The position numbers were made by a program, and so were the translations under genes. Under the pieces are notes generated by a model, which was not told the origin of the DNA, did no database searches, and worked only from the letters and a program-made list of their open reading frames with translations. A DNA stretch of 64,000 nt from JAKQDH01 sp029558835 (lineage in GTDB: Bacteria > Planctomycetota > Phycisphaerae > UBA1845): positions 372,001 through 436,000 of the forward strand of contig DAOQSN010000001.1 in NCBI GenBank assembly GCA_035356615.1. Reading direction: 5' to 3'. Within the stretch, counting starts at the first letter, position 1. Each line of letters starts with the position of its first letter. Below, in pieces: positions 43,971-53,200 of this stretch.

Positions 43971-45134
43971 ATGACGCCCGAACTCGCCGCCGCCCGGTTT
44001 TCCGCGCACTTCGGTTGCCAGCCGGAGTGCGTGGTGCGTGCTCCAGGGCGGGTCAATCTCATCGGCGATCACACCGACTATACGGGTGGCTGGGTGCTGC
44101 CGGTAGCCATCGACCGGGCGCTGTACGTGGCCGCGGCCGCCGGTGACCCGGCCGAAGTTCAGGTCTACTCCGAGCTGCTCGACGAGCAAGTCGCTTTGCC
44201 GCTCAGCGTCTCCAAAGCTGAGGAGCATGCTGGATCATGGAGTCGCTACGTAATCGGGGTCATCGCGCTGCTGCGGGAGCAGGGGTGCGAACTGAGGGGT
44301 GCGAAGCTGTGGATCGGCGGGGACGTGGCTCCGGGGGCGGGGTTGTCCAGCTCGGCCGCCCTGGAGGTCGGCACGGCTCTGGCGTTGCTCGAAGTGGCGG
44401 GACTGCACGTGCCGCGGCCGCAGCTTGCGCAGTTGTGCCGTCGGGCGGAGAACGAGTACGCGGGTTCGCCGTGCGGGATTATGGACCAGCTTTGCTGCAC
44501 GTGTGCCCAGGCGGACCACGCGCTGCTGATTGACTGCACGAGCCTGGCGACCACGCCGGTGCCGCTTCACCTCGGTGACGCACAGCTTGTGGTGCTGGAC
44601 ACGGGGGTCCGCCATTCCATCGCGGGGACGGAGTACGCGACGCGCCGGCAGGAGTGTGCCCGGGCCCTGGAGATCATCGGCCGGACCCACCCGCAGGTCC
44701 GCTGCTTCCGCGACCTGGAGACCCTGCGGGCCGTGCCGCACGGCGAGCAACTCGGGGCGATTCTCAGCAAGCGAGTGGCCCACGTGGTGAGCGAGAACGG
44801 GCGGGTGCGGCAGGCGGCCGAGGCCCTGGGGCAGGGCCGACTGGCGGAGTTCGGCCGGCTCATGTTCGAATCGCATGCCTCGCTACGCGACGACTACCAG
44901 GTCTCCTGCGCCGAACTCGACGACATGGTGGGCGTGGCCGGCAAGACCGACGGCGTCTATGGGGCGCGCATGACCGGTGGCGGTTTCGGCGGCAGTGTCG
45001 TCGCGCTGGTAGCATCTTCGGCAGTGGAACCCTTCCTTGACTCGCTGCGGCGGCAATACAGCGAGGTCCATTCGCAACCGTTCACGGCGTTTACCGTGCA
45101 CGCCTGCGGTGCCGCCACGCGCATACCATTCTGA
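43971..45134 (+). CDS. galK: Galactokinase (GHMP kinase)
   Basis: ATP-dependent phosphorylation of galactose at C1, first step of the Leloir pathway. 387 residues with the galactokinase signature GRVNLIGDHTDYTGGWVLP (GEHTDYN in most; here Asp replaces Glu), the GHMP phosphate-binding motif VAPGAGLSSSAALEV and the C-terminal RMTGGGFGGSVVAL. It begins 6 bp after fmt and is probably cotranscribed with def and fmt. galT, galE and a sugar transporter are absent from the window. A related GHMP sugar kinase with another substrate cannot be excluded because of the motif changes. Confidence 0.9.
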   Translation: MTPELAAARFSAHFGCQPECVVRAPGRVNLIGDHTDYTGGWVLPVAIDRALYVAAAAGDPAEVQVYSELLDEQVALPLSVSKAEEHAGSWSRYVIGVIALLREQGCELRGAKLWIGGDVAPGAGLSSSAALEVGTALALLEVAGLHVPRPQLAQLCRRAENEYAGSPCGIMDQLCCTCAQADHALLIDCTSLATTPVPLHLGDAQLVVLDTGVRHSIAGTEYATRRQECARALEIIGRTHPQVRCFRDLETLRAVPHGEQLGAILSKRVAHVVSENGRVRQAAEALGQGRLAEFGRLMFESHASLRDDYQVSCAELDDMVGVAGKTDGVYGARMTGGGFGGSVVALVASSAVEPFLDSLRRQYSEVHSQPFTAFTVHACGAATRIPF

Positions 45135-45274
45135 GCCGCTCCACGAACGGTACTGACGCCACACCATGGCATCGGCCTTACTGGCACCGCCTTGGCTCCT
45201 GCTGTAGTGTTGCCCCGCTGCGGGCGACGTGGTGGTTTGCAGCCACGCGACGCTCCGCGTCAGCCGCGGGGGGC

Positions 45275-45451
45275 GTACGTGTTCAGCATCTTCCGCGCGG
45301 CGGGGAAGCTCCTCTGATGCACCAGGGAGCGTCTTCGCCTCCGCCACCCTTACCCCTACCCCTCTCCCTGGGAGGGAGAGGGGTTCAGGCGCCGCGTGCC
45401 CGGGCCTGCCTGTGGCCCGCAAGGGTAAAGGATCAACGCTGGACACGTACC
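45275..45451. repeat. MITE-like repeat, family B ends with family H core
   Basis: Outer ends GTACGTGTTCAGC and GCTGGACACGTAC are inverted repeats (12 of 13) of the family B type. The interior is different: it holds CCCTCTCCCTGGGAGGGAGA, the core of the 68-bp repeat at 33.5 kb, instead of the usual double hairpin. It fills most of the 553-bp gap between galK and dprA. Confidence 0.7.
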
Positions 45452-45687
45452 GACACCCCACGTCGGCCGCGTGGGGCCGACGCTGCGGGCGGGCAATCGA
45501 GCCCCGTGAGTGTCACCTTGGCGGAGGAAGCTTGCTGGCAGTCGCAAGTCTCATCCTGTAGAGTTGCCAGCGGCGTCTCACTCCGACGCAGGGCGGCTCC
45601 ACGGGCGGTAGCGGGGCGGCGGTCAAGCCTCGGTTGCTGCCGCGGGGTCCGCAAGTCCACGTTGCAGGCGCGTTTGCGGAGGCGTTC

Positions 45688-46902
45688 GTGTCAGACGCGG
45701 AAGTCATTTCGGAAACCGGGCGACGCTATCTGCGGCTGCAACGGGCGGCCGAGGTGGGGCCCATTCGCCTGGGGCGACTGCTGGCGTACTTCGGCAACGT
45801 CGAGGCGGTACTCGAAGCATCGAAGATGGATTTGCTCCGCGTGGAAGGGATCGGACCGGTGACGGCCGCGGCCGTTCGGCAAGCCCGTGATGACGCCGGC
45901 GTGGAGAAGGAGATTGAGCGTGCTGCCGCCTGCGGCGTGCGCATCCTCTGCCTGGAAGACGCGGAATACCCGGCCACCCTGCGCCGGGTGCCGGATCCGC
46001 CGATCTGTCTGTACGTGCGCGGGGCGCTCGAACCGGCGGACACCGTGGCCATTGCGGTGGTCGGCTCACGACGATGCTCGCATTACGGGTGTGAGCAGGC
46101 GGAACGTTTCGGCGCCCTGCTGGGGCAGGCGGGGTTTACCGTGGTGTCGGGTCTGGCCCGCGGTATCGACGGGCATGCCCACCGTGGCGCGTTACGCAGC
46201 GGCGGACGCACGCTGGGGGTGCTGGGCAACGGGTTGGCCAACGTATACCCGCCGGAGCACTTCGCCCTGGCGACGGAGATCACCCAGCACGGGGCACTGC
46301 TCAGCGAGTTGCCCTTGGACACCGGCCCGGAAGCGAAGAACTTCCCGCCTCGGAACCGGATCATCGTGGGACTGGCGCTGGGCGTGCTGGTGGTGGAGGC
46401 CGGCGAGCACAGCGGAGCGCTGATCAGCGCGCGACTGGCCAACGAGTACAACCGCGAGGTCTTCGCGCTGCCCGGCCGCGTCGATCAGCTTGCCACCAGC
46501 TCCGGCACCAACGCTCTCATCCGCGACGGGCACGCCAAACTGGTGATGAGCCTGGAGGACATCCTGGCCGAGCTGGGGCCCATCGGGGACGCGTTGCGTG
46601 GGGGTGTCACCACGGCCGGTGATGGTGATGGGCGCGGCACGGCCCCGGCATCCGCCCCAGGCCGCTTGAGCGAACCGGAGCAACTGGTCCTCAACGCCCT
46701 CGATATCGATCCGCTGGATATCGACACGGTCTGCCGGCAGGTAACACTGCCTCCGGCGCGGGTGGCGGCCGTGCTCACTACGCTGCAACTCAAAGGGGTG
46801 ATCCAACAGTTGCCCGGTCACCGGTTCGTTCGGCGCCGGGCGAGCGGCCCGGCGGTCGCGGTTGGGAGTGAAGGGCCGAGCGGTCCCGAACCGCAAGGGT
46901 GA
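45688..46902 (+). CDS. dprA: DNA processing protein DprA
   Basis: Loads RecA on incoming single-stranded DNA during natural transformation. The 404-residue product has an N-terminal helix-hairpin-helix/SAM-like part (LLRVEGIGPVTAAAVRQARD), the Rossmann-type DprA core (VVGSRRCSHYGCEQAERFGA, VSGLARGIDGHAHRGALRSG, FPPRNRIIVGLALGVLVVEA, SGALISARLANEYNREVFAL) and a C-terminal winged-helix region (DPLDIDTVCRQVTLPPARVA). The GTG at 45688 follows GGAGG by 6 bp and is preferred over a TTG at 45634. No other competence gene is beside it, though the pseudopilin 0.6 kb downstream faces it. Confidence 0.95.
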   Translation: MSDAEVISETGRRYLRLQRAAEVGPIRLGRLLAYFGNVEAVLEASKMDLLRVEGIGPVTAAAVRQARDDAGVEKEIERAAACGVRILCLEDAEYPATLRRVPDPPICLYVRGALEPADTVAIAVVGSRRCSHYGCEQAERFGALLGQAGFTVVSGLARGIDGHAHRGALRSGGRTLGVLGNGLANVYPPEHFALATEITQHGALLSELPLDTGPEAKNFPPRNRIIVGLALGVLVVEAGEHSGALISARLANEYNREVFALPGRVDQLATSSGTNALIRDGHAKLVMSLEDILAELGPIGDALRGGVTTAGDGDGRGTAPASAPGRLSEPEQLVLNALDIDPLDIDTVCRQVTLPPARVAAVLTTLQLKGVIQQLPGHRFVRRRASGPAVAVGSEGPSGPEPQG

Positions 46903-47087
46903 GCGAGCGGCGCGGGGGCGTCGTTTGCTGCAGGGCGAAGGCGTGGGCGCCCTGGACCGTCGCAAGGACGTGTGCTCGCCGGGCCCCGACGGTCGTGTCT
47001 CGCAACAGCGCGGCCGGCTTCCGCGCGGTCACGCGGACCCACGAAGAGTCGGAGGCGTCGGGGTGTCGCGGGTGAAGCCACGGGCGG

Positions 47088-47232
47088 GGTATGTGGTTAG
47101 CGTCTCCGATATCCGCGGGTGCCATGCTTTCCCGCGACGCGAGTCGCGGGTAAGCATGCTGCGGCATCCAGCCCACATGCCCACCCCCACCTGTGGCGGG
47201 TGAGGGCATGGCACCCACGCTAAACACGTACC
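47088..47232. repeat. MITE-like composite repeat, family B, copy 3
   Basis: 145 bp. Left end GGTATGTGGTTAGCG, right end CGCTAAACACGTACC. Inside are two hairpins: CATGCTTTCCCGCGACG with GTCGCGGGTAAGCATG, and CATGCCCACCCCCACC with GGCGGGTGAGGGCATG. Inverted relative to the copy at 58296. Confidence 0.85.
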
Positions 47233-47313
47233 GGGCGGGACACCCGGGCCACGACTCCGGCTGTCGCGCGCAGGCGACCCGGCACTGACCAAGCTGGCTC
47301 ATCAGAAACGGCA

Positions 47314-47340
47314 ACGGCACCGGATCGGGTCCGGTGCCGT
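47314..47340 (-). terminator. Candidate terminator of the pseudopilin gene
   Basis: Perfect 11-bp stem, ACGGCACCGGA (47314-47324) with TCCGGTGCCGT (47330-47340), loop of 5. On the minus strand it is followed by TGCCGTTTCTG, a weak U-tract. It is 130 bp after the pseudopilin stop. Confidence 0.5.
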
Positions 47341-47472
47341 CACGGGAGGACAAATCAAATCTGCTGCGCGTGGGTCAGACGGAGGCACCTCTTCGCGTCG
47401 GGCGTGCGCCGGGTTCCAGCGCGGCAAGGCGCGCCGCGCGTTCGCGCGTGAAGTGCCGCCCGCGTCCCCTCG

Positions 47473-47934
47473 CTAGTTGGTCTGCTTCAGCGTGGTGATC
47501 CGGCTGGCATTCACGGCGTTGTAGCGGGCGATGGTGGCGGCGTCGTCGGTGCCGGCGGTTACCCGCGCCCGGATGATGCCCTTCTTGCTGTTGTACCAGA
47601 AGACGCCGCTGGTGTTGTCGGTCTTGTCGGCCGGATGCAGGTCGTCACTGGAGACCACCTCGAAGAGCTTGGCCTCAGCCTGATCCGGGAAGTAGGGGTT
47701 GGAGGGCAGCGTGTTGCCCTCGAACCAGGTGGCCAGCACGGCAGCGGGGAATGCCCCGGCTTTGGCGTACTGCGCGGAGATCTGGCGCTGGATGCTGCGC
47801 ACGATGATCCCGGTGGCGGCCTCGCGGCTGTCGTCGGAGGCTTCCGTGAACTGCGGAATGACGGCGGCCGCCAGGATGGCCAGGATGACCACGACGATGA
47901 GAATCTCAACCAGCGTGAATGCCCGACGAGTCAT
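47473..47934 (-). CDS. Type II secretion/type IV pilus pseudopilin
   Basis: Prepilin-type protein of 153 residues. The N-terminus MTRRAFTLVEILIVVVILAI has a five-residue basic leader, cleavage before the phenylalanine (A-F) and the conserved E5, followed by the hydrophobic assembly helix; then AAVIPQFTEASDDSREAATG, typical of GspG-like major pseudopilins. The C-terminal domain ends FWYNSKKGIIRARVTAGTDD. GGGAG lies upstream of the ATG at 47934; the frame is open to 48123 but the extra residues precede the leader and are not prepilin-like. The rest of a secretion or pilus operon is not adjacent. Confidence 0.92.
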   Translation of the reverse strand: MTRRAFTLVEILIVVVILAILAAAVIPQFTEASDDSREAATGIIVRSIQRQISAQYAKAGAFPAAVLATWFEGNTLPSNPYFPDQAEAKLFEVVSSDDLHPADKTDNTSGVFWYNSKKGIIRARVTAGTDDAATIARYNAVNASRITTLKQTN

Positions 47935-48322
47935 ATCTTTTGCTCCCGCCAATAACAGCGCGGTGGGTTCCGCCCGGACAGCCCGCGACCGTCCCGAGTC
48001 CCCTGCGGCTTGCACCGTGGGATTCATCGGACAGGAACGCGGACCTGTTGAGTGACTTCCCTGGAACCGGCGGGCGCCGCGGAGAGGGCCGATAACCTGC
48101 GCCAAGCGGCTGCCGGACCGCACGCGCCGCGCGCGGCGCCGGCGCGCAACCGACGTGCGAACCGCCCGTCACGCGCAGGCCGGACAGTTGGGTTTGACCC
48201 TCAGGGGGGGCCGAGGGTAGCTTGACGGGCGTCGCCGGACGGGAGATGGGAGAGGTTCCCCCAACGTCCACGCGCCGGGCCGCACGGCGAAGCCGGCAGC
48301 ATCCCGCAGCGCACCGGCAAAC

Positions 48323-48516
48323 CGTGCGTTCAGCGTCTCCGACGCCTTAGCTGACGTGCTTGCCCGCGGCCGGCCGCGTGTCGAGCAAGCCCGCTTACGA
48401 CCGCGGCGGTGCTTTCTCGGCGACCGCAGTCAGGGGCGAGCAAGCATCCGCGCCGGCCGACATGCCTACCCCTGCCCGCGACAGGTGAGGGCGTGGCACC
48501 CACGGCAGGCACGACG
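48323..48516. repeat. MITE-like composite repeat, family B, copy 4 (diverged)
   Basis: Starts CGTGCGTTCAGCGTCTCCGA, like the left end of copy 3 (TTAGCGTCTCCGA), and ends GAGGGCGTGGCACCCACGGC, like the right end (GAGGGCATGGCACCCACGCT). The central hairpins are diverged and about 50 bp longer. Confidence 0.6.
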
Positions 48517-48527
48517 GGGCATTCCTC

Positions 48528-50828
48528 ATGAGCGACGCCCGAGCCACGCAGACCGCCCGTTGCCTGGACGAACACGTCCGGGCCCGGCCCGGCTTGCGCG
48601 AGCAGATCTTCCGCCAGCTTCTGCTGGAACTGCACGCCCGCGGGTACGTCACCGTGGACGGGGTGTACGCGCAAGCACGGGCCCTGGTTCAGACCTCGGC
48701 CGCCCAGGACACCGCCCGCGACGACGCGGATCCGGCGTCCGGCGCGGAGTTGGCCGACCGGCACGCGGCCGTCGATCAACTTGTCCGGGAATACGCCTGC
48801 CGGCACTTCACGCCCGCCGACATCGACGACCTGGTCAACGTCGCGGTGAAGGGCGAACAGATTCGCGCCTTGCAGGACCTCGCCAACCGCACCCGGATAT
48901 CGTGCGGTGAACTTCTGGAGGCCGTCCACCGGTTCTGCCAGGACTGGGAGCTGGAAACCGACACGCCCGACCCCGACGTGCTGGGCACGCGGGCCGCCCT
49001 GATCCGTCACCTGATCAGCGATCAGCTCGAGTTTATCGGCGTGGCCAAGCACCACCTGCCGATCCGGTACTTCGATCAGTTCGCAACCCGCATCATCGGT
49101 CCGCCCGGTGGAATGGGGCGCATCGGGGGCAAGGCGGGGGGCATGGTGCTGGCGTGTCGGCTGCTCGAGGAAGCGGGGCAGGCAGACGCCGACTACCTGC
49201 CGACGGCCATGCCGCAGTCGTGGTTCCTGCGCAGCGACGTGGTGCAGGACTTCGTGCAGCTTAACCGTTTCAGCGAGTATCAGAGCCAGAAGTACAAGCC
49301 GCTGGATGAGGTTGCCCGCGACTATCCGTTGGTGTGTCAGGTATTCCGCAGCGGGGCGTTTCCGGCCGAGGTGCTGGCGGACCTGCGGGGACTGCTGCGG
49401 GAGGCGGGCACGCATCCGCTGATCGTGCGTTCCAGCAGCCTGCTGGAAGACCGCTTCGGAGCGGCGTTCTACGGCAAGTACGCCAGCGTGTTCCTGGCCA
49501 ACCAGGGCAGTCTCGAACAGCGCTTGCGCGGGCTGCTGGAGGCCATTGCCGAGGTCTACGCGAGCGTGTTCGCCCCGGAGCCCATCCTCTACCGCCGCGA
49601 GCACAACCTGCTCGACTATGTCGAGGAGATGGCGGTGCTGATCCAGAAGGTGGTGGGCTTTCCGTTCGGCCCGTACTTTCTGCCCGCTTGGGCGGGGGTG
49701 GGTTTCTCCCGTAATGAGTATCGCTGGTCGCCGCGCATTCGCCGCGAGGACGGGCTGCTGAGGATGGTGCTGGGACTGGGCACCCGCGCGGTCGACCGCG
49801 GTGGGTCGGATTTCCCCCGCCTGGTGGCCTTGGGCGAGCCGACGCTGCGTCCCGAGTGCGACGTCGAGGAGATCAGCGCCCGCGCCCAGCGCGAGGTGGA
49901 CGTCGTCGACCTGCACCGCCGGCAACTCCGATCGGTGGCGCTGCCCGAGCTGCTCGCGGGCGGCATGGACTTTCCGATGCTCGACGGCATCGTGTCGGTC
50001 CGGCAGGATGACGGGCTGTACACGGCCGCCGGGGCGCTGGTCAGCGCGGACCCCGCGACGTTGTGCATCACGTTTGAGAAGCTGCTACGCTCGACGCCGT
50101 TCGCCCAGCGGATGCAGGCGGTGCTGGGCCTGCTGGAGAAGGCGTACGGTCGGCCGGTCGAGGTCGAGTTCGCCTGCGACGGGCGGAAACTGTACGTGCT
50201 CCAGTGCCGGCCGCAGGCGCCCGCCGGTCGGGCGGAGCCGGTGCCGCTGCCCCGGCAGTTGCCGCCACAACGCATCCTCTTTGACGCTCGGCGGATGGTG
50301 CGGACCGGGCTGTTGGAGGGCATCGAGTACATCGTGTACGTCGATCCGCGGGCGTACGACGCGTTGCCCGACCCCCAGCGGCGGTGGGAAGTGGCGGGCG
50401 TCGTCGGGCGGGTCAATCGCCTGCTGCCTCGCGGGAAGTTCATTCTGATGGGCCCGGGGCGCTGGGGCAGCCGTGACCTGCGGCTGGGCGTGCCCGTGCG
50501 CTACGCCGACATCAACCACACGGCCTTGCTGGTGGAGATCGCCCGCGAGAGCAGCGGGTTCGTGCCGGCCGTGTCGTTCGGCACGCACTTCTTCCAGGAC
50601 CTGATTGAGGCGGGCATTCACTACCTGCCGCTGTATCCGGACGAGAAGGGCAGCCGCTTCAACGAGCCGTTCTTCGTGGAGTCGCCCAATGCCCTGGCGA
50701 GCCTGCTGCCCGAGGCGGCCGGCTTCGCGGCCGTGGTGCGCGTCCTGCACGTCCCCGCGGTGGCCGCCGGCGCCACCGTCACCGTCGCCATGGATGGCGA
50801 AACCGATCAGGCGCTGGCGTATCTCTAA
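48528..50828 (+). CDS. PEP/pyruvate-binding domain protein without catalytic PEP-synthase domains
   Basis: A 766-residue protein with the ATP-grasp PEP/pyruvate-binding (PPDK N-terminal) domain of PEP synthase and PPDK: GRIGGKAGGMVLACRLL (about 198-215), PLIVRSSSLLEDRFGAAFYG with the ATP-contacting RSS, VGFSRNEYRWSPRIRREDG and LYVLQCRPQ. The phosphohistidine swivelling domain (GGxxSHxA) and the C-terminal TIM barrel are absent. Instead there are ~210 N-terminal residues of unknown fold and a C-terminal domain (RWGSRDLRLGVPVRYADINH). It therefore cannot catalyse the complete PEP synthase reaction; it could phosphorylate another substrate or protein. Convergent with the signalling cassette that follows. 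Confidence 0.85.
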   Translation: MSDARATQTARCLDEHVRARPGLREQIFRQLLLELHARGYVTVDGVYAQARALVQTSAAQDTARDDADPASGAELADRHAAVDQLVREYACRHFTPADIDDLVNVAVKGEQIRALQDLANRTRISCGELLEAVHRFCQDWELETDTPDPDVLGTRAALIRHLISDQLEFIGVAKHHLPIRYFDQFATRIIGPPGGMGRIGGKAGGMVLACRLLEEAGQADADYLPTAMPQSWFLRSDVVQDFVQLNRFSEYQSQKYKPLDEVARDYPLVCQVFRSGAFPAEVLADLRGLLREAGTHPLIVRSSSLLEDRFGAAFYGKYASVFLANQGSLEQRLRGLLEAIAEVYASVFAPEPILYRREHNLLDYVEEMAVLIQKVVGFPFGPYFLPAWAGVGFSRNEYRWSPRIRREDGLLRMVLGLGTRAVDRGGSDFPRLVALGEPTLRPECDVEEISARAQREVDVVDLHRRQLRSVALPELLAGGMDFPMLDGIVSVRQDDGLYTAAGALVSADPATLCITFEKLLRSTPFAQRMQAVLGLLEKAYGRPVEVEFACDGRKLYVLQCRPQAPAGRAEPVPLPRQLPPQRILFDARRMVRTGLLEGIEYIVYVDPRAYDALPDPQRRWEVAGVVGRVNRLLPRGKFILMGPGRWGSRDLRLGVPVRYADINHTALLVEIARESSGFVPAVSFGTHFFQDLIEAGIHYLPLYPDEKGSRFNEPFFVESPNALASLLPEAAGFAAVVRVLHVPAVAAGATVTVAMDGETDQALAYL

Positions 50829-50861
50829 GTGGGACCGCGCCAATGGCACACTGCGCGGGCG

Positions 50862-50917
50862 GCATGCCCAAGCGGGCGGCATGCCCAAGCGGCAGGCATG
50901 CCGAAGCCGGAGGCATC
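50862..50917. repeat. Short tandem repeat of the family C end word
   Basis: GGCATGCCCAAGCGG-type unit in three imperfect 15-16 bp copies, related to the terminal repeats of family C. Confidence 0.6.
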
Positions 50918-50920
50918 CGC

Positions 50921-51124
50921 CGGGCGGCCCCGCCCGTCCATGTGGGGCTTCCCGTCGGCATCCTTGTCGCTTCGGCCCCAGCCGGCGCTGGCGGTACCGT
51001 TCTGGGCGGGGCATCCTGCTGCGTCGGCGTAGTCCTCTGCCCCTCGTGGGCAGCTCGGAACCTCGTTCAGACCCCGAGAGAACGCCGCCTTCTTTCACCC
51101 GGCTATCCACGAAACTCGGTCATA
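50921..51124. repeat. ~200-bp direct repeat, family D, left copy
   Basis: Shares with 56804-57006, in the same orientation, a colinear series of blocks including CCCCAGCCGGCGCTGGCGG, GGGCGGGGCATCCTGC, TCCTCTGCCCCTCG and GCCTTCTTTCAC. It abuts the 3' end of the HD-protein gene (stop at 51131). Core CAGCCGGCGCTGGC is palindromic. Confidence 0.85.
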
Positions 51125-51130
51125 TCCCCA

Positions 51131-53185
51131 TCAGCCGTGTAGATACCGGTATGTCCTATCGTCTTCGGCGAGGAAGGTGCAGGGGATGTTCTCCCGAAGG
51201 CAGTACTCTCGCTTGAATCGCAGAAGTTCCTCCTGAAACTCCCAGGGCATGCGTGTGAGCAATGGCCGGTCCTGGCAGGCCAGCCGTGCGAGGTCGATGC
51301 GCAGAGTGTCGCACTGCGAGTCCGGGAAGCCGCGCAGGTACGCTATTGCCCGCCCCGCACTCGCCGCCGGCTTGACGGGAGTGGTGATGGACGGGTCGAT
51401 CCAACCGGCGTCCTCCTGCTGCACAAAGGCTCGCAGGATCTCAATCTCACCCAGCGAGCGGCTCTTCCTCCCATCGGCCTTCCCACTTAACCGTGGGATA
51501 CGCAGGTCAACTACGAGCTTCAGATACGCGCCATTCTTGAGCCGCTGGAAGTTCGCAAGTTTCATCAGGAGCACGTCCAGCGGATTATACACATTCTCGT
51601 TCTGGTCCTTGTAGGCCAGAACGCAATGGAGCGGCTCCTGGTCTGTCACAACCAACCGGCCGTCTTGCAGCCGTCCATTCTCGATCGTCAGATCCTCGAC
51701 GTGGCTCCACGCGGGGCGACGCGCGATCGCGCGCAGATTGACAAGCTCGTACAGCCTCTGCGCAGCCTCCCCAACTGGAAGCCGATACCGCCCCCACTCC
51801 TGGAGTTCGTCGCAGATGATCAACAGGGCAGCCAGGGGGTCGGCTTGCGCATCGACCGGCTCAACGAGGCGGTTGTGGAGTAGAATGGCCCGCAGCGCTG
51901 GGGCGTACCGCTCCACCAACCACTCACGTCGCGACGAATCAACGCCCAACTGGGCGTCCATTCGATCCAACTCGGCAAGGATGTGGCGCAAATGGGAGTA
52001 ACTCACGATGCCGTGGTCGCCATACTCGCCCGGATGACTGCGTAAGCCCTCAGCCTCCCTCACCGATCCGTTCAGATCGCGCAGGACGTCCCGACAGCTC
52101 TGGTCGAGTTGCTCTGCCAATCGCTCGATGTGCCTGCACTCAACCAGACTCAGTTGTCGCCTGAGCTGCGGGAGTGCGTCAACCACGTATCCCATGTCGT
52201 GGTACAGCGCTGCCAGATACCACTGTTCCAGCAGGCGGTGCGGACGGGCATAACCCGGGAAGACCAAGGCTGTCTGCTCGATGCCCTGCGCCTCTCCGCC
52301 TTCGCACCGCACAGCACCACTAAGCAATTCACCCGTGATCCACACGGCGACAACATGATCCAGATGGTCACGATACTGCGGCTTGCTAAGGTATAGCACA
52401 CCTTCGCTCTCGACTGCGCGGTTCAGGTGGTGCGCCACCCGGATGCGCCGGTCGATCCCCCGCTGATCATATCCGATACGTGCGATCGCAGCGATCCGAC
52501 ATCGCGACGCGTCGGGCCCGGCCCGTTCTGCGGCAGCTCTTGCCGCACGCCCCCTCGTCGAGGGAGTAGGGCCGATTGCCATGATGCGGGTGGGGTCCCA
52601 GCCGCTGCAATAGCCTCCCAAGGCTACGACGGCCCAGCGTACAAACGCCTGCTCGCTGTCCGCCAGCAGCCGCTCGAGCGTCAGCAGGGTACACAAGTAG
52701 TCGTTCAGCGCGAGACCGGACATACCGACCGTCTGTACGTCTATCAACCCCTGCAACACCGCCGCGAGCGGAAGTTCATTCGCACTCTGCCGCCTCGCCA
52801 CATAGCTACCCAGCAACGTGGCGTATGGAACGCGCCTCTCGTTGTCGAGCAGCCAACGGCAGAACGCGAGTGGCGTTGCCCCGCCCTCGCACGCTGGTGA
52901 GATCATCGCATCTAACAGTGCCACCACATCCGCGACAGTTGCCCGACAATTGCCAAGAACACGCTGCCACAATTCCGATCCGACAACGGCCTCTCTAATC
53001 GACGTGTACCGCTCGTCTGTCCAAGACTCCCGGCATGCCTCGCTGATCAGCGCGGCTTGCTCCTTGCGTCCAGAGCGCAGAAAGTCACGGTCGGCAACGT
53101 GCGCCACCATGGTTACCAGGAAATGCGGAAAACGCTGTTCCACCTCGGGGCGGCTCAGGAACTCGTGAAGCGACGATTGTTGCAT
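51131..53185 (-). CDS. HD-domain phosphohydrolase, putative effector of the cassette
   Basis: A 684-residue soluble protein. A helical N-terminal ~265 residues of unknown fold precede a metal-dependent HD phosphohydrolase domain: YRDHLDHVV (H274/H277), LYHDMGYVVD (HD at 329-330), EYGDHGIVSYSHL (H391), ILLHNRL (H437) and ICDELQEWGR (D459). The DELQEWGR ending recalls HD domains found in bacterial conflict-type proteins (the HD-CE group), by memory only. The C-terminal ~200 residues (LDVLLMKLANFQRLKNGAYL and after) are unrecognised. The substrate, perhaps a (cyclic) nucleotide, is unknown. GAGGGGGG precedes the ATG. It is the last gene of a three-gene operon, 15 bp after the receiver gene. Confidence 0.8.
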   Translation of the reverse strand: MQQSSLHEFLSRPEVEQRFPHFLVTMVAHVADRDFLRSGRKEQAALISEACRESWTDERYTSIREAVVGSELWQRVLGNCRATVADVVALLDAMISPACEGGATPLAFCRWLLDNERRVPYATLLGSYVARRQSANELPLAAVLQGLIDVQTVGMSGLALNDYLCTLLTLERLLADSEQAFVRWAVVALGGYCSGWDPTRIMAIGPTPSTRGRAARAAAERAGPDASRCRIAAIARIGYDQRGIDRRIRVAHHLNRAVESEGVLYLSKPQYRDHLDHVVAVWITGELLSGAVRCEGGEAQGIEQTALVFPGYARPHRLLEQWYLAALYHDMGYVVDALPQLRRQLSLVECRHIERLAEQLDQSCRDVLRDLNGSVREAEGLRSHPGEYGDHGIVSYSHLRHILAELDRMDAQLGVDSSRREWLVERYAPALRAILLHNRLVEPVDAQADPLAALLIICDELQEWGRYRLPVGEAAQRLYELVNLRAIARRPAWSHVEDLTIENGRLQDGRLVVTDQEPLHCVLAYKDQNENVYNPLDVLLMKLANFQRLKNGAYLKLVVDLRIPRLSGKADGRKSRSLGEIEILRAFVQQEDAGWIDPSITTPVKPAASAGRAIAYLRGFPDSQCDTLRIDLARLACQDRPLLTRMPWEFQEELLRFKREYCLRENIPCTFLAEDDRTYRYLHG

Positions 53186-53200
53186 GCAGCACGACCCCCC

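Noticed and set aside
46903..47087. Small genes downstream of dprA
   Set aside because: Short frames only, no ribosome-binding site or consistent codon bias.
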